A stretch of DNA of 64,000 bases from Gymnopus androsaceus JB14 (taxonomy: Eukaryota > Basidiomycota > Agaricomycetes > Agaricales > Omphalotaceae). The stretch covers positions 1 through 64,000 of the forward strand of contig ML769741.1 in the NCBI GenBank assembly GCA_009733575.1, written 5' to 3'. The translations under genes and the position numbers were made by a program. This document shows positions 10,980 to 23,177 of this stretch, one piece after another. The stretch's first letter is position 1, and each line of letters begins with the position of its first letter. The notes beneath the pieces are model-generated. The model searched no databases and had not been told where the DNA came from. It saw only the letters and a program-made list of their open reading frames with translations.

Positions 10980-11992
10980 CGCCCCCGCCTTTTACGCCGC
11001 CCAACGACCAAGGCGCGACCAGCCCGCACCGCGGTCCAAAGGGCGCCGGCCCCGTTTGCCGAGTGATGCAACCGACCGGATAGCCAACAACGGGTAACCC
11101 GCACCGCGGCCCCCCACCCGCTCTGCCTCGTGACCCTCACCCCACCCATCGAGAACACAACGGATCCAACTATATCCCAGATAAACCATACGTTGCGGTA
11201 TCAGCAAATGAGCTTGTACTTAACTTCCCCGTTTCAGACGCCCCCATCGGCGCGAGCCCTCTCCACTTTCCCGGCACCCCCCCCGTCCCCCACCCCCAGG
11301 GCGACGCCCGCCGCCCACGTCTGACGTTTAGCAATCCCAGATTTCACCTGTCAAGCAAGGTTGTTCCGCTCTTCCTCGTCCCGCCAACCTGCCAGAATTC
11401 GACTATCGCTCGGGGGCACGCCGGCACCCCACGTCTTCCAGGGACCATCCAACAGCCTGCCTCCACCTGTCTACTAGTGATAATCCAAAACAAAGACCAC
11501 ACCCTCTTTCCCATTGAAGATAGTCTGATCCGCATGATACCTCCGGCAATCCGCGCACGGTCCACAAATCCCCAACACGCCCTGACCGGGCCGACGCCGA
11601 AGCCCTGTATCGAATAACACTTTATGTTGAATAAATCGTTCCGAAGCTCGGTATCTATCGCATGACACACAGGCAAAAAAAAGAAAAAGCCAACAACATA
11701 AAAACATATAACAAAAAAAAAAAAAAAAAATATACATAACAAACACAACAAAAAACCAAAAAAAACCAAAAAAAGGTGAACAACAGATCACACACCAATA
11801 AAACCTCTGGATCCTATACCACACCACACACAACCACCACCACCAACGCCAACACACAAACACCACCACGCAACCACCACCACAACAAACACATTACATT
11901 CAGAGTACACACACACACCACACCACAAAACAAACACACATGCACAAAACCACACAACCACAAACACCCAACACAAAACAATCACGACATTC
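10980..11992. other. low-complexity block of abrupt, atypical composition
   Basis: Base composition changes sharply: from about 10980 to 11320 it is C- and G-rich with long C runs, at 11640-11780 it is made of A runs (one of 18 A) with scattered C, and from 11790 to 11990 it is almost only A and C (ACCACCACCACC, ACACACAC). No other part of the window looks like this. It ends directly in a garbled peroxidase fragment. I suspect poor-quality sequence at an assembly join; a genuine low-complexity spacer is the alternative. Confidence 0.6.
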
Positions 11993-12087
11993 GACTTACG
12001 ATGCAGTACTGGAGCTGGAGGACTCGATTCCTCGATTCATATGAACTTAACAGGGGAGCTCAGTTATAAACATATTACTGTCGGTTG
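11993..12087 (+). pseudogene. garbled fragment of peroxidase exon 2
   Basis: About 95 bases match 6764-6862 (exon 2 and the start of the next intron) but with several single-base deletions and substitutions: GATGTCAG reads GATGCAG, ATTCAGTATG reads ATTCATATG, CAGGTATTAAAC reads CAGTTATAAAC. It is joined abruptly to the upstream flank of the second peroxidase unit. The indel pattern looks like raw-read error more than evolutionary decay. Confidence 0.7.
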
Positions 12088-12105
12088 AATCCGGTCTAAT
12101 CTTTT

Positions 12106-15017
12106 TGAGACCCAAGGATAGGTACTCGTATCGAAGTCGTTCTGTACAACCTCTGAACATTGATGTTATAGCTCGGTCACATCCGGTCTGTCTATTTCAG
12201 TATCCTCTGGACACTCCTAGTTCATTGTCATCCAGAAATCGCCGAGATTACACCGCTGAAAGATATTGTAATCGCAGAAACGGTGGTGTATCCGCAGGGA
12301 GAAATGTAAGTACTGAATGTCAAGGTACATCAAGTACTTACCAACGAATCAGGGGAATCAGGGCGTACCAGAAATAGTACAGTAAGCCTATCGAAGGCAT
12401 AGAAAAGAATTTTGGTAAATGTTACTACATAATTGACTCCGTGTGTATAATCCCGCAGGGTTGAAGGAGACTAGGCAAGGCTGTAACAACCGTACCTGAG
12501 GCCTGAACGTCCAAGTATGGTGAACGAGGGTATAGAAAAAACAGGTATTTATTCAAGTACTATCTGACCTCTCCATCCCAAACCATCCCATTTTCCTCCG
12601 ACTCCATGTCGCAACTCTTCCAGTTCCTAGTGATATCCAGCACCTTGGCTGGCTATTACGCCCAGAGCGTCTCGAATCCGACGTTCCAATGGCCCAACAC
12701 TCTGTTGAAGTATGCGGATAAGCAGCTTTTTGAAGGTCAGTTGTCCGAACTCGTGAGTGGCTGCCCGCCGAGGGAAAATACCACTATACCAGCGCAATGG
12801 GTCCGTCTTGTGAGTGAATTTAATCGGATAAGAATGATTTTGAACAGCAACTGAGAAAATTATTCTCTGAGTACAGGCTTATCACGACATGGCGACTTAC
12901 GATGTCAGTACTGGAGCTGGAGGACTCGATGCCTCGATTCAGTATGAACTTAACAGGGGAGCTCAGGTATTAAACATATTTCTGTCGGAATTCTCAGTCT
13001 GAAAGATCTCTTGCAGAATATAGGAGAAGGAATGCCTCAGACCCTGTCGGACTTCAATTCCGATGCGCTTGTTACTCCGTTTTTTGGAAGTACGTATTAA
13101 ACGTTGAACATCACTAAGAGAACAAACCTTTTTCTTATTCTATCTTTAGTGGCGGACGTGATAGCATTAGGAACAGTCTTCGCCGTCTCATCATGCGGTG
13201 GTCCATTCATTCCTTACAGTGCTGGTCGTGTCGATGCCACTGAAGGGGGCCCAGCGACTGTTCCCGAGCCTCAACAAGATCTTGCGACTCATATACAATT
13301 ATTCCAGCAGCAGGGCTTCAATCAGACGGAGATGATAGGTCTTGTTGCATGCGGACATACGCTCGGGGGCGTCAGACAAGAGGATTTCCCTACGATTGTA
13401 ACTGAGGATTTGGGGGATACTGATGTTGCTACCTTTGATACAACTCCTGGCAAGTTTGATAATACAATGTAAGTACGCTTACTTGCCCTTGATATTTACT
13501 TCCCTAACAAGATGTTGGCAGTGTTTCCCAATATCTTGGTGACACCACACAAGACGTACTCATTGTCGGCTCAAATGTCACAACAAAATCAGATCTCAGG
13601 ATCTTCTCTAGCGATGGGAATGTTACCATGCAAAGGCGCGTTTTCTTTTTTCCTCGTTGAAGTTCGGAGATAATAAGTTTCTTCGTAAATTAGCCTACTC
13701 TCCGCTGATACTTTCAGTGAAACTTGTGGAACCTTGCTTCAGAGAATGCTCAACACAGTTCCAAGTACCGTGAGCCTTACCGATCCCATTACTGAACCGT
13801 TCAACTATGTCATCAACGATCCTTTGCTCTCATACCAAAATACTACATTCATCCTATTAACTGCCCTTCGAGTGCGTATATAAACTTCATTATCAAGTAC
13901 TTGTGCTAATCAGACATATTAACTTAGGTTCTTCACCCCACTAATACGAGTCCCACAGTCACTATGTTCTGGGGTCGATCAGGAGGGAGATTCTGTCTGT
14001 CCATCTACTGGATGCTCAGTCCCTTCGTCCAGCTCAGACCCTCTTGCCTTCAACGAAATTGGCATACAAGCGGGTGTTACTCCTATCCGCTACTCTTTCA
14101 AAGCCACCATCGATGCTACATCCTCGATATCCAATTTCTGGTTCGAAGTCAACAACAATGACGGATCTGATCCCATTATAGTCGATAATGGCGGGACTGG
14201 ATTTGTGCTTGAACAGGATCCGGCACTCTCACTCTTTGTCGATATTGACCGTAGTGAAGGTGTTGTTCTACTTGATTCAAATACCGAGTTTTTCAGAATT
14301 GTTGTGGCGGTAAGTATTTTACGGCTTCATGCGTGGATTAGATGCTAACATCGGTTACTTGAAGGTACTTGGAGGTGCCGCTTCAGCCAGCACGGCGACT
14401 CTCACCGCTTTTACCCCAATCTCAACTGCCACTGCTCCTCCTTTCCTACCCACCACGACCTTGATCAATCTCATACTTGACGATAGTAATCCACCGGAAG
14501 GAGGGTTCATATTCTTTACAGGAAACGTCAGTAATTCGGTGACATACCTGGATGTTTCAGCAACTGTGGACGACACGACTTATACTGTACAAAACTTTGA
14601 CGTAAACGCAGCAGCACAGTTTTTGACATTCGTTGAGATTTCCTCTTGAAGGATTGTTTGGTTTTCTTTCTTATTGGGTTTTTGGTTATTTATGCTCATA
14701 ATACGTACACGTTCTATATGCACCCGTAGGATAGTCAGTGTGTAACGAGACGCTTAGAGAAGACTACCTACGACTTTGCATTGGCAGCGGGTTCTGAAAA
14801 AATGTAGTGGTCATCGGGGATGAAGATATAAATCGAGCTTCATTATACGTTCTTACAGTAAACAATCCATATTTGAAGCAGATGTTTTCGTCGTTTTAGT
14901 CATTGATCTTTCACGATCGCGAGACGCAACGCAAGACGCGACGCGACGCGTCGTAACCAGCGCTAAATTATAGCTATTAGCTATGCTAATTCTTCACCTC
15001 CTTTCGATTGGTCGAAT
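12106..15017 (+). repeat. direct repeat copy 2 (peroxidase unit)
   Basis: Second copy of the block at 5985-8878. Differences are scattered single bases plus a small change in the fifth intron of the gene (CCTGTGTATGTTAG versus CTTCGTAAATTAG). Similarity stops at GGTCGAA, after which the two flanks differ. Confidence 0.9.
12606..14649 (+). CDS. secreted haem peroxidase, copy 2 (frameshifted in exon 7)
   Basis: Same gene model as copy 1: exons 12606..12809, 12877..12966, 13017..13089, 13150..13468, 13522..13635, 13694..13871, 13928..14309, 14365..14649. Exon 4 is intact here and reads on correctly past the proximal His motif (GHTLGGVRQEDF), confirming that copy 1 lost a base. Exon 7 has one extra G near 13973 (TCTGGGGTCG instead of TCTGGGTCG), which throws the C-terminal 220 residues out of frame. 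So the catalytic domain is complete in this copy while the extension is not. Signal peptide and distal Arg/His are identical to copy 1. Confidence 0.85.
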
Positions 15018-15550
15018 CTTCTGCTTGAGCTTGGCTTGAGCTTCTTCGAAATTGTACTATCGATGACCCGGAAGTTAAAAATTAAAAAAATTCTGAATAG
15101 AAAAATTCTACAACAGGTGGCTCACGGATTTTGGGAGATGATATTCAAGATGTTAAAGTGCTCTTTCGATAGATGATTTTCTTCCTCCGTGCTCCGCTGG
15201 CCTGGGCCGGATTCCGGCTGTCGCCTTACGCGTAAAATTCGAGGATTTGAAAGATTCAACTCATTCAAGCGTATCTTTTGAGAGCGAAGGTCTGCGTGCA
15301 TGAGTAGTCAAATTTCAAAGTTTGCACTCGGAGTACAAGTTTTAGCGGGCTAGTATGAACGGAAGAATCCGTTGACCGGGACGGATATGCGGCAAAAAAG
15401 TTGCCGTAGTCAGCCAATATTACTGTTCCAGAACTCCCATCCACAACCCGAATGACCTGATTCTCTAGACTATAAGAACTCTCCAAGAACCTTTCAAGCG
15501 GCATCTTTCAGCTCCTTCGTACTTCGTTTTACCATCTCTGCACGATCAGG

Positions 15551-16205
15551 CAGTCTACCCGCAAATGTCATCGGATGGACCATGAACTGGTTCATGTACC
15601 TGTACTGGACCATACGACGACCCGGTGGTTCTGGCACGGTCTGGACTTCTTGCCCAAACACGCTTTATCCACGGAGAGCTGCCGCAGAGAAAGGGCACGC
15701 GACCAGTAGTCGCGCCGTTCATTGCTCCTCAGAGACAGTATCCCATCCAGGTCGATGAGAGGATCGTGAAGGTAACACAACCCAGCCTAGCTTATTGCCA
15801 CATAAACTAAAACGGACTTGATAGCTCGAGGAGGCCACTGTCGAAAGTATCGTGGCCGCCAATTCCAACATTCTGTGCATCCAAACTTCCAAGCTCGAGC
15901 GCCGCGGTCCTGCTATCTTGCTGCAGCCGCATATTACCGTTCAGCCCTGGAGCAAGGCAACCAACGGAGAACTTGCTCATTTTCATCTGACATCTGAAGG
16001 ATCCGGTCACGTTCTCCTCTCTGCTGCCGATGCTAAGGAGGTGATTAGCAAGGGCTGGGGTCAGCGACATGGCTTAAGTGGCGCAGGGATCCCAGCTTCG
16101 TATGTATTCCTGTATGCCCCCCGCGACGAAGAGGAGGTAAAGATCGCTGGGGAAATTTTCAAAGCTGCTGCGAGATGCGCGAGCAATGGCATGGAAATTG
16201 TTTAA
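15551..16205 (+). pseudogene. luciferase-domain protein, truncated left copy
   Basis: Exon 2 (15825..16205, 127 codons with stop) is intact and ends ASNGMEIV; it carries the domain core HLTSEGSGHVLLSAADAKEV and SYVFLYAPRDEEEV. Exon 1 survives only from the region encoding LPANVIGWTMNWFMY (from about 15551) to the donor at 15772. Compared with the right copy, about 150 bases holding the start codon and N-terminal membrane-like segment are deleted, and a second deletion removes about 20 bases near 15600. No start remains upstream, so it is a pseudogene. Confidence 0.8.
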
Positions 16206-16560
16206 AAGTGTGTGGCCGCATTTTTCATGCATATCTATCCTTGTATCTGACCTCATCTATTAATCTTCTTGCTTCGTTTAAAAATTCAACTTGCTATTCT
16301 CTACCTCAACGGACATTGTGTTGTATATTTAAATACTTCTCATCTTCGTAGCATTGATGTCTAATGTCTTTATTATATTTATCTACCTAGTGCCTTTGTT
16401 AGCCTTGTTCTTATACTTGTGGAAGGCTCCTCGATACATAGTACAAAAAGCGAAGCCACTTTGCAAGGTTACCTAGGTCGCTAACCGTGTTTAGATACAG
16501 GCTGTGATACAATGAGCATTTCACATACCATAAAGAGTCTTCGATGAGACGACACAATCA

Positions 16561-17214
16561 TAGACTCGAACCAGCCGGCTGCGTCGGCCCGGTGACGTTC
16601 GATGAAAGACGATCGAAGTTCGGGCTGGAACAGCCGACTGGTATTTAATCTGGCACTTTTGGCACGGTCGGCTTTTTTCACACGTCGACTTATTGACTTC
16701 AACAAATTTTCTGAGCATCGATTTTTCAAACTCATGCATCCGAAATTCTGAAGAGACAGATTTGTGTAGAATTGTACGGGAATTCAAAGGTATATCTTTA
16801 TTAAGTGTAATTGTTTGAAGCCATTGCTCAAACTTGAATTTATATATTATCCGCGTGGGCGCTTAGTACTTCTAAGCACCCCACTTAAGCGCTCAAGTGC
16901 TGCGTCATCTGGTGACATGTAATCAGTTCAAAGTAATTAGCATCTAGCGAGCTCATTTCTTAATCTATTCAGATAAAAACAAATAGCTATTCTTCGGCGA
17001 AAAAATCTGCAAAGAACTGTCTATTCAGAATTTTAGACGCATGAGTTTGAAAAATCGATGCTCAGAAAATTTGTTGAAGTCAATAAGTCGGCGTGTGAAA
17101 AAAGCCGACTAAGCCAAAACTGCCAGATTAAAAACCAGTCGCCGCGTTTGCGGCACTTTGATCGACTCATCATCAAACGTCGCTGCATCCACTACGGCGA
17201 CTGGCTCGAGTCTA
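16561..17214. mobile_element. non-autonomous DNA transposon with ~190-bp terminal inverted repeats (Mutator-like)
   Basis: The ends are TAGACTCGAACCAG at 16561 and its inverted counterpart ending at 17214. The left 190 bases and the right 190 bases are inverted copies, nearly perfect in the inner part (left 16672-16737, containing CTTATTGACTTCAACAAATT). The element is flanked by ACACAATCA at 16552-16560 and 17215-17223, a 9-bp target duplication. The related sequence at 40019-40027 has only one copy and no element, i.e. the empty site. Length 654 bp, no credible coding sequence. A 9-bp duplication and long inverted repeats fit a Mutator-like element; hAT (8 bp) is the alternative. Confidence 0.92.
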
Positions 17215-17342
17215 ACACAATCATTTCTGTGCTTCATCTAAGATTCAAAAAGATCTTTGCTTCAATATAGTATGTACTTATTTCGCACATCGAAAGACTA
17301 TGTATTCATGAAGAGGCCCAGTATTGCACCAGTTTTGGTTAC

Positions 17343-19702
17343 CTAAAGAAGACCCCGTTGACGAGCTTCCCCTGCTACCAGCTGTTCCAAAGCCTCCCTA
17401 GGCCTCACAGTTTCCAAATTAATACCGTGAACAATTATTCCTCCTGGCTGTACAAGGCTCGCTACGAGTTGTTCTTTCGTCTTGATTTCCGTCTGGCGCA
17501 AGGACTGCGCTGAATCAAAAATAAAATCTTTCGCCTACAACCATACCACATACAATGAGTATGATAGAGCCTATGCATAAGGATGAACACTTACTGCCTC
17601 TGGAAGAAGCTCGTAGTCCGACAAAGCTAATTGACTTGGTGAACTGCCACGGTATGCATATTCACCTAGGACATGCAACTGCCTGGTCTTTTTATTTGGC
17701 ACGGGACAGTGCCCCACCACGATAAACGTATATTTCCAGTGTGTGTTCAATTCTTTCGTGAGAAGACTGCAAAGCGTATTGACATCCTTTGAGACTGCAA
17801 TCAAGGTTGCGCCGTTTCGATTGTGCAGGTCGATGATTAGCTTTCCCGCTGGAAACCCTTGCAAGAAGAATGTTGGAGAATAACCAATAGCCTGTTACAA
17901 TTATAGTGTAAATAATGTCAGCAATGTTATGATGCAATTACATCGAGGTTCAGCCTCACTTTGGAACAAATTTCGTCCATTTGGGTTATTTTCGCAGTCC
18001 CTTTGGGCTTCAGCCCCACAAGATTGATAGGGAGGCAAAGAGTCATGGCTGGAACAAATTTACGCTGCAGGGAGTTTGCAGTAAGGTTCGAAGGAGTGTT
18101 CTAGAAAAATAGTCTTTTTAGCACACGAATCCCCAATGAATAGATTTTCTACCCACCCCGCTGTTAACATGACTTGCAGGAGGCGGTAAGGACCCACCGC
18201 GGTCGCTAACCACTGGTGAGTTGGGTTGATCCACGACGGCACTCTAGAAAGTGCAATGGTTAGACTAAACTCCAGGAAATAAATTACGAGTACATAGTAG
18301 CTATTACCTTTGAAGAGTCGATGACATCTGCACCAGTACCAAGAATAGCTCGAGGTACGGGGACTGTAGCGGGAGTTAAATCAGGCTGCCCTACAACCAC
18401 ATCTTTGAGCGATGTGGAAGGTTCATCCGCAACGACATCTGCATCAGTGCCAGGAGTAACTTGAGGTACTGGGACAGTCACGGTAGCGGGAACCAAATTA
18501 GGCTGTCCTAAAATCACATCATTGAGCGATGTGGAAGCCTGTTCATCCACCAACAAACTTGAATCATGCTTGTTGCCAGCGTCACTTGAGTTGTTCACAA
18601 TCGTATGTTCTTCTTTCACATTACTATGATCCGCAAGACAGAATAATGAATGGTTAGTCACTGGGACTGTAAGAGGCAATTTAGGTGTTGCGTACTCGAT
18701 CTCGGAATGAGCAACAGATGCTCCTTGAGCCTGGCTAGAAAGCTCCATAACCTTCTCTTCGAGAGCCTCATTAGCCTCCAGTGCTGCATCAAGATGATAC
18801 TGGAGGTCGTTCGCGTGTGAGACAGCATCGACAAGATCTTGACGCAAAGTCTCAACTTCATTAGAGTCATTACATCTGCTGAGTTGAGATACAGGCTCTT
18901 CGGGGATAACCGACACATGAGTGGAATCCTAGCAACGTTAGTTTGAGGATGATATAAAAAAAAGATGAGCTAAGAGGACTAACTGGTGAATTGTGGGCTT
19001 GAGCCTCGGACGATTCAAGTGCGTCGGAAATGTTTTGGTTGGCCTACAATTCCGATGGTGAATAAGCGTTCCGTACATAATTGTTTGTATCTTAGAGAAC
19101 CGTTCACCTTTGTCAGTTCGTCATCAATGCGAACGATATCTTCCGGTCCCTCTGCCACTTCGGACTCATTCCGCAATGAATCCAAATTATTCGAGCCCTT
19201 CAAATCAGACTGATTGTCAACGAAATGATCTTGTGGCAGAGTCGATTCAGAGGAATTTGGAGATCGAGTCTCAAAATCGACGAAACTCGGTCCACAAAAC
19301 TTTCGCATGCTTTCTCGAATGTTTTCCAGTGACACCAAGAAAGAATCGCTTTCGCGCTGAAGGTTGACTATAACTGCTTCGAGGGACGAAACCTGCGTGT
19401 GCCTTTCACGAAAGGCATCCTGCATCTCTGACACACATTGGTCAGTAGCACGAATAAGCTCGAAAGCGGCTTGGTTGAGGTTCTAAATGATCATGAAGGA
19501 AAACAATTTGAGTGCTTTATATGGAAGCTAGTATCGATTGAGAAGCATGAACCTTAGACTTTTCAAGCTCTCTTCGTACTCTGATCAGTTCCTCTCCTTG
19601 AAGACGAACAATATCAATAGCAATCTCCATGGTCAAAGAGACTTTAGTTTCGATATCGCTAGACAAGGATGGGGCTGGCATTGCTGGACGTGGTAGCTGC
19701 AT
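17343..19702 (-). CDS. coiled-coil protein of unknown function, paralogue A (intact)
   Basis: Eight exons: 19553..19702, 19108..19482, 18984..19043, 18308..18928, 18157..18243, 17960..18100, 17595..17891, 17343..17534. Every intron is phase 0; the model is 640 residues with no stop. The ATG at 19702 is the first one shared by all copies (MQLPRPA). Residues 25-120 and about 220-260 look like coiled coil (RLQGEELIRVRRELEKSK; LDAALEANEALEEKVMEL). A Pro/Val/Ser-rich middle carries two near-repeats of the type STSLKDVVVGQPDL. The C-terminal 165 residues are the best conserved: YSPTF, GKLIIDLHNRNGATL, LHVLGEYAYRGSSPSQLALS, then a helical end with EIKTKEQLVASLVQPGG. I do not recognise the family. 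No signal peptide or membrane segment. Confidence 0.8.
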
Positions 19703-20118
19703 GGAAGAGAACCCGCAGGTCATATGAGTTTTCATATCCGAACCCAATCCTCGAGGACTTTCCTAAACAGTATCGGTCAGCTTGCTGCGATCTCATTGAT
19801 ACCGGTAAGGGACTTCCTTGCGCATTCGCTGGAATTGTTGAAATTTGAAGAGCCCGGTCTGAGTAGAAAATGGGTTAAATACGCGTAAGTAAATGGATAG
19901 GCTCATGATAATGATGGTAGGATGAATCCACAATGAACCAGGGCGCTTACTAGTGGCGATCGGCAGTGTACTTGCCTCTTTAATTGCACAGTCTGCATTA
20001 AGAGATGGACAAAGGAGGGAGGCCGGTACACATATCAATTTGGGCGCGAATTTGGCTATCCGAAGGGCAAAAAAAACAAATCTAGGACTCTACCATTGTC
20101 TTGCGAATGTCCAGAAAT

Positions 20119-20204
20119 CTCCTGAGCAGGGAGCTGAACTCAGCTTCCTCAGTCACACAGGGGTGACAGACGAAGGTACTGGCTAACCAATATACTACCA
20201 GGGA
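20119..20204 (-). pseudogene. tRNA-Asp relic
   Basis: The 5' half still reads CTCCCTGGTAGTATATTGGTTAGC as in the working tRNA-Asp genes, but the anticodon arm and T arm are scrambled (CAGCTCCCTG in place of the T arm) and no cloverleaf can be drawn. It lies about 420 bases upstream of gene A. Equivalent relics stand at 29001-29183 and 37212-37296. Confidence 0.65.
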
Positions 20205-20723
20205 GTTGTAGGCCTACTGGGGGATTTGCTTAATTTATATTGAACCCTGAACTTGAAGTACTTACTTACTACTTACCCTACCTGTTCAAACTCATTCTGG
20301 ATCCTGAATATATCGAGTGCCTTTACCAGGCTTGTCCTTATACTTTCGAAAAGCTCCTTGATAGTGCAAAAGGGGAAGCTAGAAAGTCATAACCAGAACA
20401 TGACATCGGCTTTGACTCCTAAGTACGCTGGACAGTTTCTTTCTCAAAACTCGAGAACTTCGGATGTTGAGGAATCGGCGATCGCCACCGCAAGTCAAGC
20501 GTGAAAATACTGAGGGCGCCGAAGCGAAAGAGTCCAAGTATAAGTAACAAAGTAAGTAATTACCGATTGTAGTAAATGTCCAATACCAATATGAAAACGC
20601 TCAAAGTAACCTAGTAATTAAACATGTATGAAGAATGGAGCGGAGTCCAAAAATGTATGGAGTAAGAATATCATGAAATTAGAAACGGTAAAAGAGGCCC
20701 AGTGTACTGAAAAAAAGAGTTGT

Positions 20724-22919
20724 TCAAGTTGTACCAGTTTTGGTTACCTGAACAAGACCCCGTTTACGAGCTTCCCCCGCTACTAGCTGTTCCAGAACCT
20801 TCCCAGACTTTACAGTCTCCAGCTTAACCCCGTGAATAACTATTCCTCCTGGCTTCACAAGGCTCGCTACGAGCTGTTCCTTCGTCTTGATTTCCTTGTA
20901 GCGCATGGACTTCGCTGCTGCAACAATAAAATCTTTCGCCTAAAACCCATACCACATACAATAAGTATGATAGAGCCCATGCGCAAGGATGAACACTTAC
21001 TGCATCTGGAAGAAGCTCATAGTCCGATAACCCCAGTCGGCTTGGCGAACTGCCACGGTACGCATATTCACCTAGGACATGCAACTGCCATTTCGCGGAA
21101 CCTTGCTCCATCACGATAAACGTATCTTTCCAGTGCTCATTCAACTCCTTTTTGAGAAGCTTGCAAAGCTTATTAGCATCATGTGAGACTGCAAGCAAGG
21201 TTGCGCCGTTTTGATTGTGCAGGTCGATGATTAGCTTGCCCTTTAGATACCCATTCAAGAACGTTGGAGAGTAACCGGTAACCTGTTGCAATTACAGTGC
21301 AAATAATTCTCAGCGATATTACAAAGCGATTTCATGAAGGTTCAGCCTTACCTTGGAGCAAATATTATCCACTTGGGTTTGATTTGCAGTGTCCACCAGA
21401 TTGATAGGAGGGCAAAGAGTCATGGCTGGAACGAATTTACGCTGCAAGGAGTTTGCGGTAGGGTTCGAAGGAGTGTTCTGGGAAATGGTCTTTCAGCACA
21501 CGAATCCCCAGCGAACAGATTTTCTACCCACCCCACTTTTAACATGAGGAGGTAAGGACCCACTGCGGTCATTGACCATTGGTGAGTTAGGTTGATCCAC
21601 GACGGCACTCTAGAAAGTGCAATGGTTAGATTAAACTCCATGACCTAAACAACAAGTACTAGCTCTTACCATTGAAGAGTCGACGACATCTGTACCAGTA
21701 CCAAGAATAGCTTGAGGTACCGGGACAGTAGACGGGATTAAATCAGGCTGTCCTACGATCACATCTTTGAGAGATGTGGAGGGTTCATCCGCTAACAAAC
21801 TTGAATCATGCTTGTCGCCAGCGTCATTCGAGTTGTTCGCATGTTCTTCTTTCACATTACTACGATCCGCAAGAAATGGTTAGTCGCTGGGATTGTCAAA
21901 AGGAATTCAGGTGTTGCGTACTCAATCTCGGAATGAGCAACAGATGCTCCTTGAGCCTGGCTAGAAAGCTCCATAACCTTCTCTTCGAGAGCTTCATTAG
22001 CCTCTAGTGCTGCATCAAGACGATACTGGAGGTCGTTCGTGTGCGAGACAGCGTCGACAAGTTCATGACGCAAAATCTCAACTTCATTAGACTCATTATG
22101 TCTGCTGAATTGAGATACAGGCTCTTCGGGGCTAACCGACGCATTAGTGGAATGCTAGCAACATTGGTCTGAGGATGATATATAAAGATGAGCTAAGAGG
22201 ACTAACTGGTGAATTGTGGGCTTGAGCCTCGGACGATTCAAGCACGTCGGAAATGTTTTGGTTGGCCTGCGATTACGATATTGGATAAGCGTGCCGTGCA
22301 CAATTATCTGTATTTTAGAAAATCGTTCACCTTTGTCAACTCGTCATCAATGCTAACGATATCTTCCAGTCCCTCCACTATTTCGGACTCATTCTGCAAC
22401 GAATCCAAATTATCCGAGCCCTTCAAATCAGACTGATTGTCAACGAGTGGCAGAGTCGATTCAGAGGAATTTGGAGATCGAGTCTCAAAATCGACGAAAC
22501 TCGATCCACAAAACTTTCGCATGCTTTCTCGAATGTTTTCCAATGACACCAAGGAAGAATCGTTTTCGCGCTGAAGGTCGACTATCACCGCTTCAAGGGA
22601 CGAAATCAGCGTGTGCCTTCCACGAAAGGCATTCTGCATCTCTGACACATGTTGGTCAGTAGTACGAATAAACTCGAAAGCAGTTTGGCTGAGGTCCTAA
22701 ATGATCATGAAAGGAAAACAAACAAATTGAGTGCTATATCTTGAAGCAGGGAAAAGTATCAATTGATACCTGAGACTTTGCGAGCTCTCTTCGTACTCTG
22801 ATCAGTTCCTCTCCTTGAAGACGAATAATATCCACAGCGATCTCCTTGGGCAAAAAGACTGTAGTTTCGACATCGTTAGAGAAGGAAGGGGGTGGCATCG
22901 CTGGTCGTGGTAGAGGCAT
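20724..22919 (-). pseudogene. coiled-coil paralogue B (frameshift in exon 4)
   Basis: Same eight-exon, phase-0 layout: 22770..22919, 22331..22696, 22207..22266, 21670..22154, 21532..21609, 21352..21477, 21001..21282, 20724..20939. All splice sites are conserved. Exon 4 lacks 10 bases near 21880 relative to A and D, so translation stops at TGA shortly after PATNHFL, losing the C-terminal domain. Downstream exons stay open and well conserved, including NGYLKGKLIIDLHNQNGATL and EYAYRGSSPSRLGLSDYE. Either it makes a roughly 250-residue coiled-coil fragment or it is a recent pseudogene. Confidence 0.75.
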
Positions 22920-23177
22920 GGAAGAGAACCCGCAGGTCATATAAGCGTCCACATCCGAACCCACTCCTCGAGGACTTCTGAAACAGTTAACGGTTATTTT
23001 ATTGCAATCCCATTGTTACCGGTGGTAAGGCGCTTCCTTGCGCGTTCGCTAGAATTCTTGAAATTAGAAGATGATCTACTTAAAATTAAATGGACGCTAC
23101 ACGAGCGTTTAACGGACGAACTCGTGCCTCTTTAAGCTTTGAACCTCTGCAACCCAAAAATTCTAATCTTGAAGGGT

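Larger units (their letters stand above)
15240..20204 (+). repeat. left arm of a large inverted duplication
   Basis: Reading left to right this arm holds a luciferase-domain gene (plus strand), a coiled-coil gene (minus strand) and a tRNA-Asp relic. The same order appears inverted at 37212-41510. The alignable flanks include the 270 bases before the luciferase gene and the 3' region between the two genes. The left arm differs by a 654-bp insertion and by deletions in the luciferase gene. Confidence 0.85.

Noticed and set aside
11344..11985. Several long minus-strand frames rich in Phe, Val, Trp and Cys
   Set aside because: They arise from the A/C low-complexity block read backwards; no biological protein composition.
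15551..16205. Light-producing luciferase
   Set aside because: The domain is of the fungal luciferase-domain type common in non-luminous species; no hispidin pathway gene is nearby, so bioluminescence is not supported.
21870..21900. Intron that would rescue the exon 4 frameshift of coiled-coil copies B and C
   Set aside because: An acceptor-like CGTAG exists near the deletion in B, but no donor in a compatible phase lies close upstream, and C lacks the same acceptor context.
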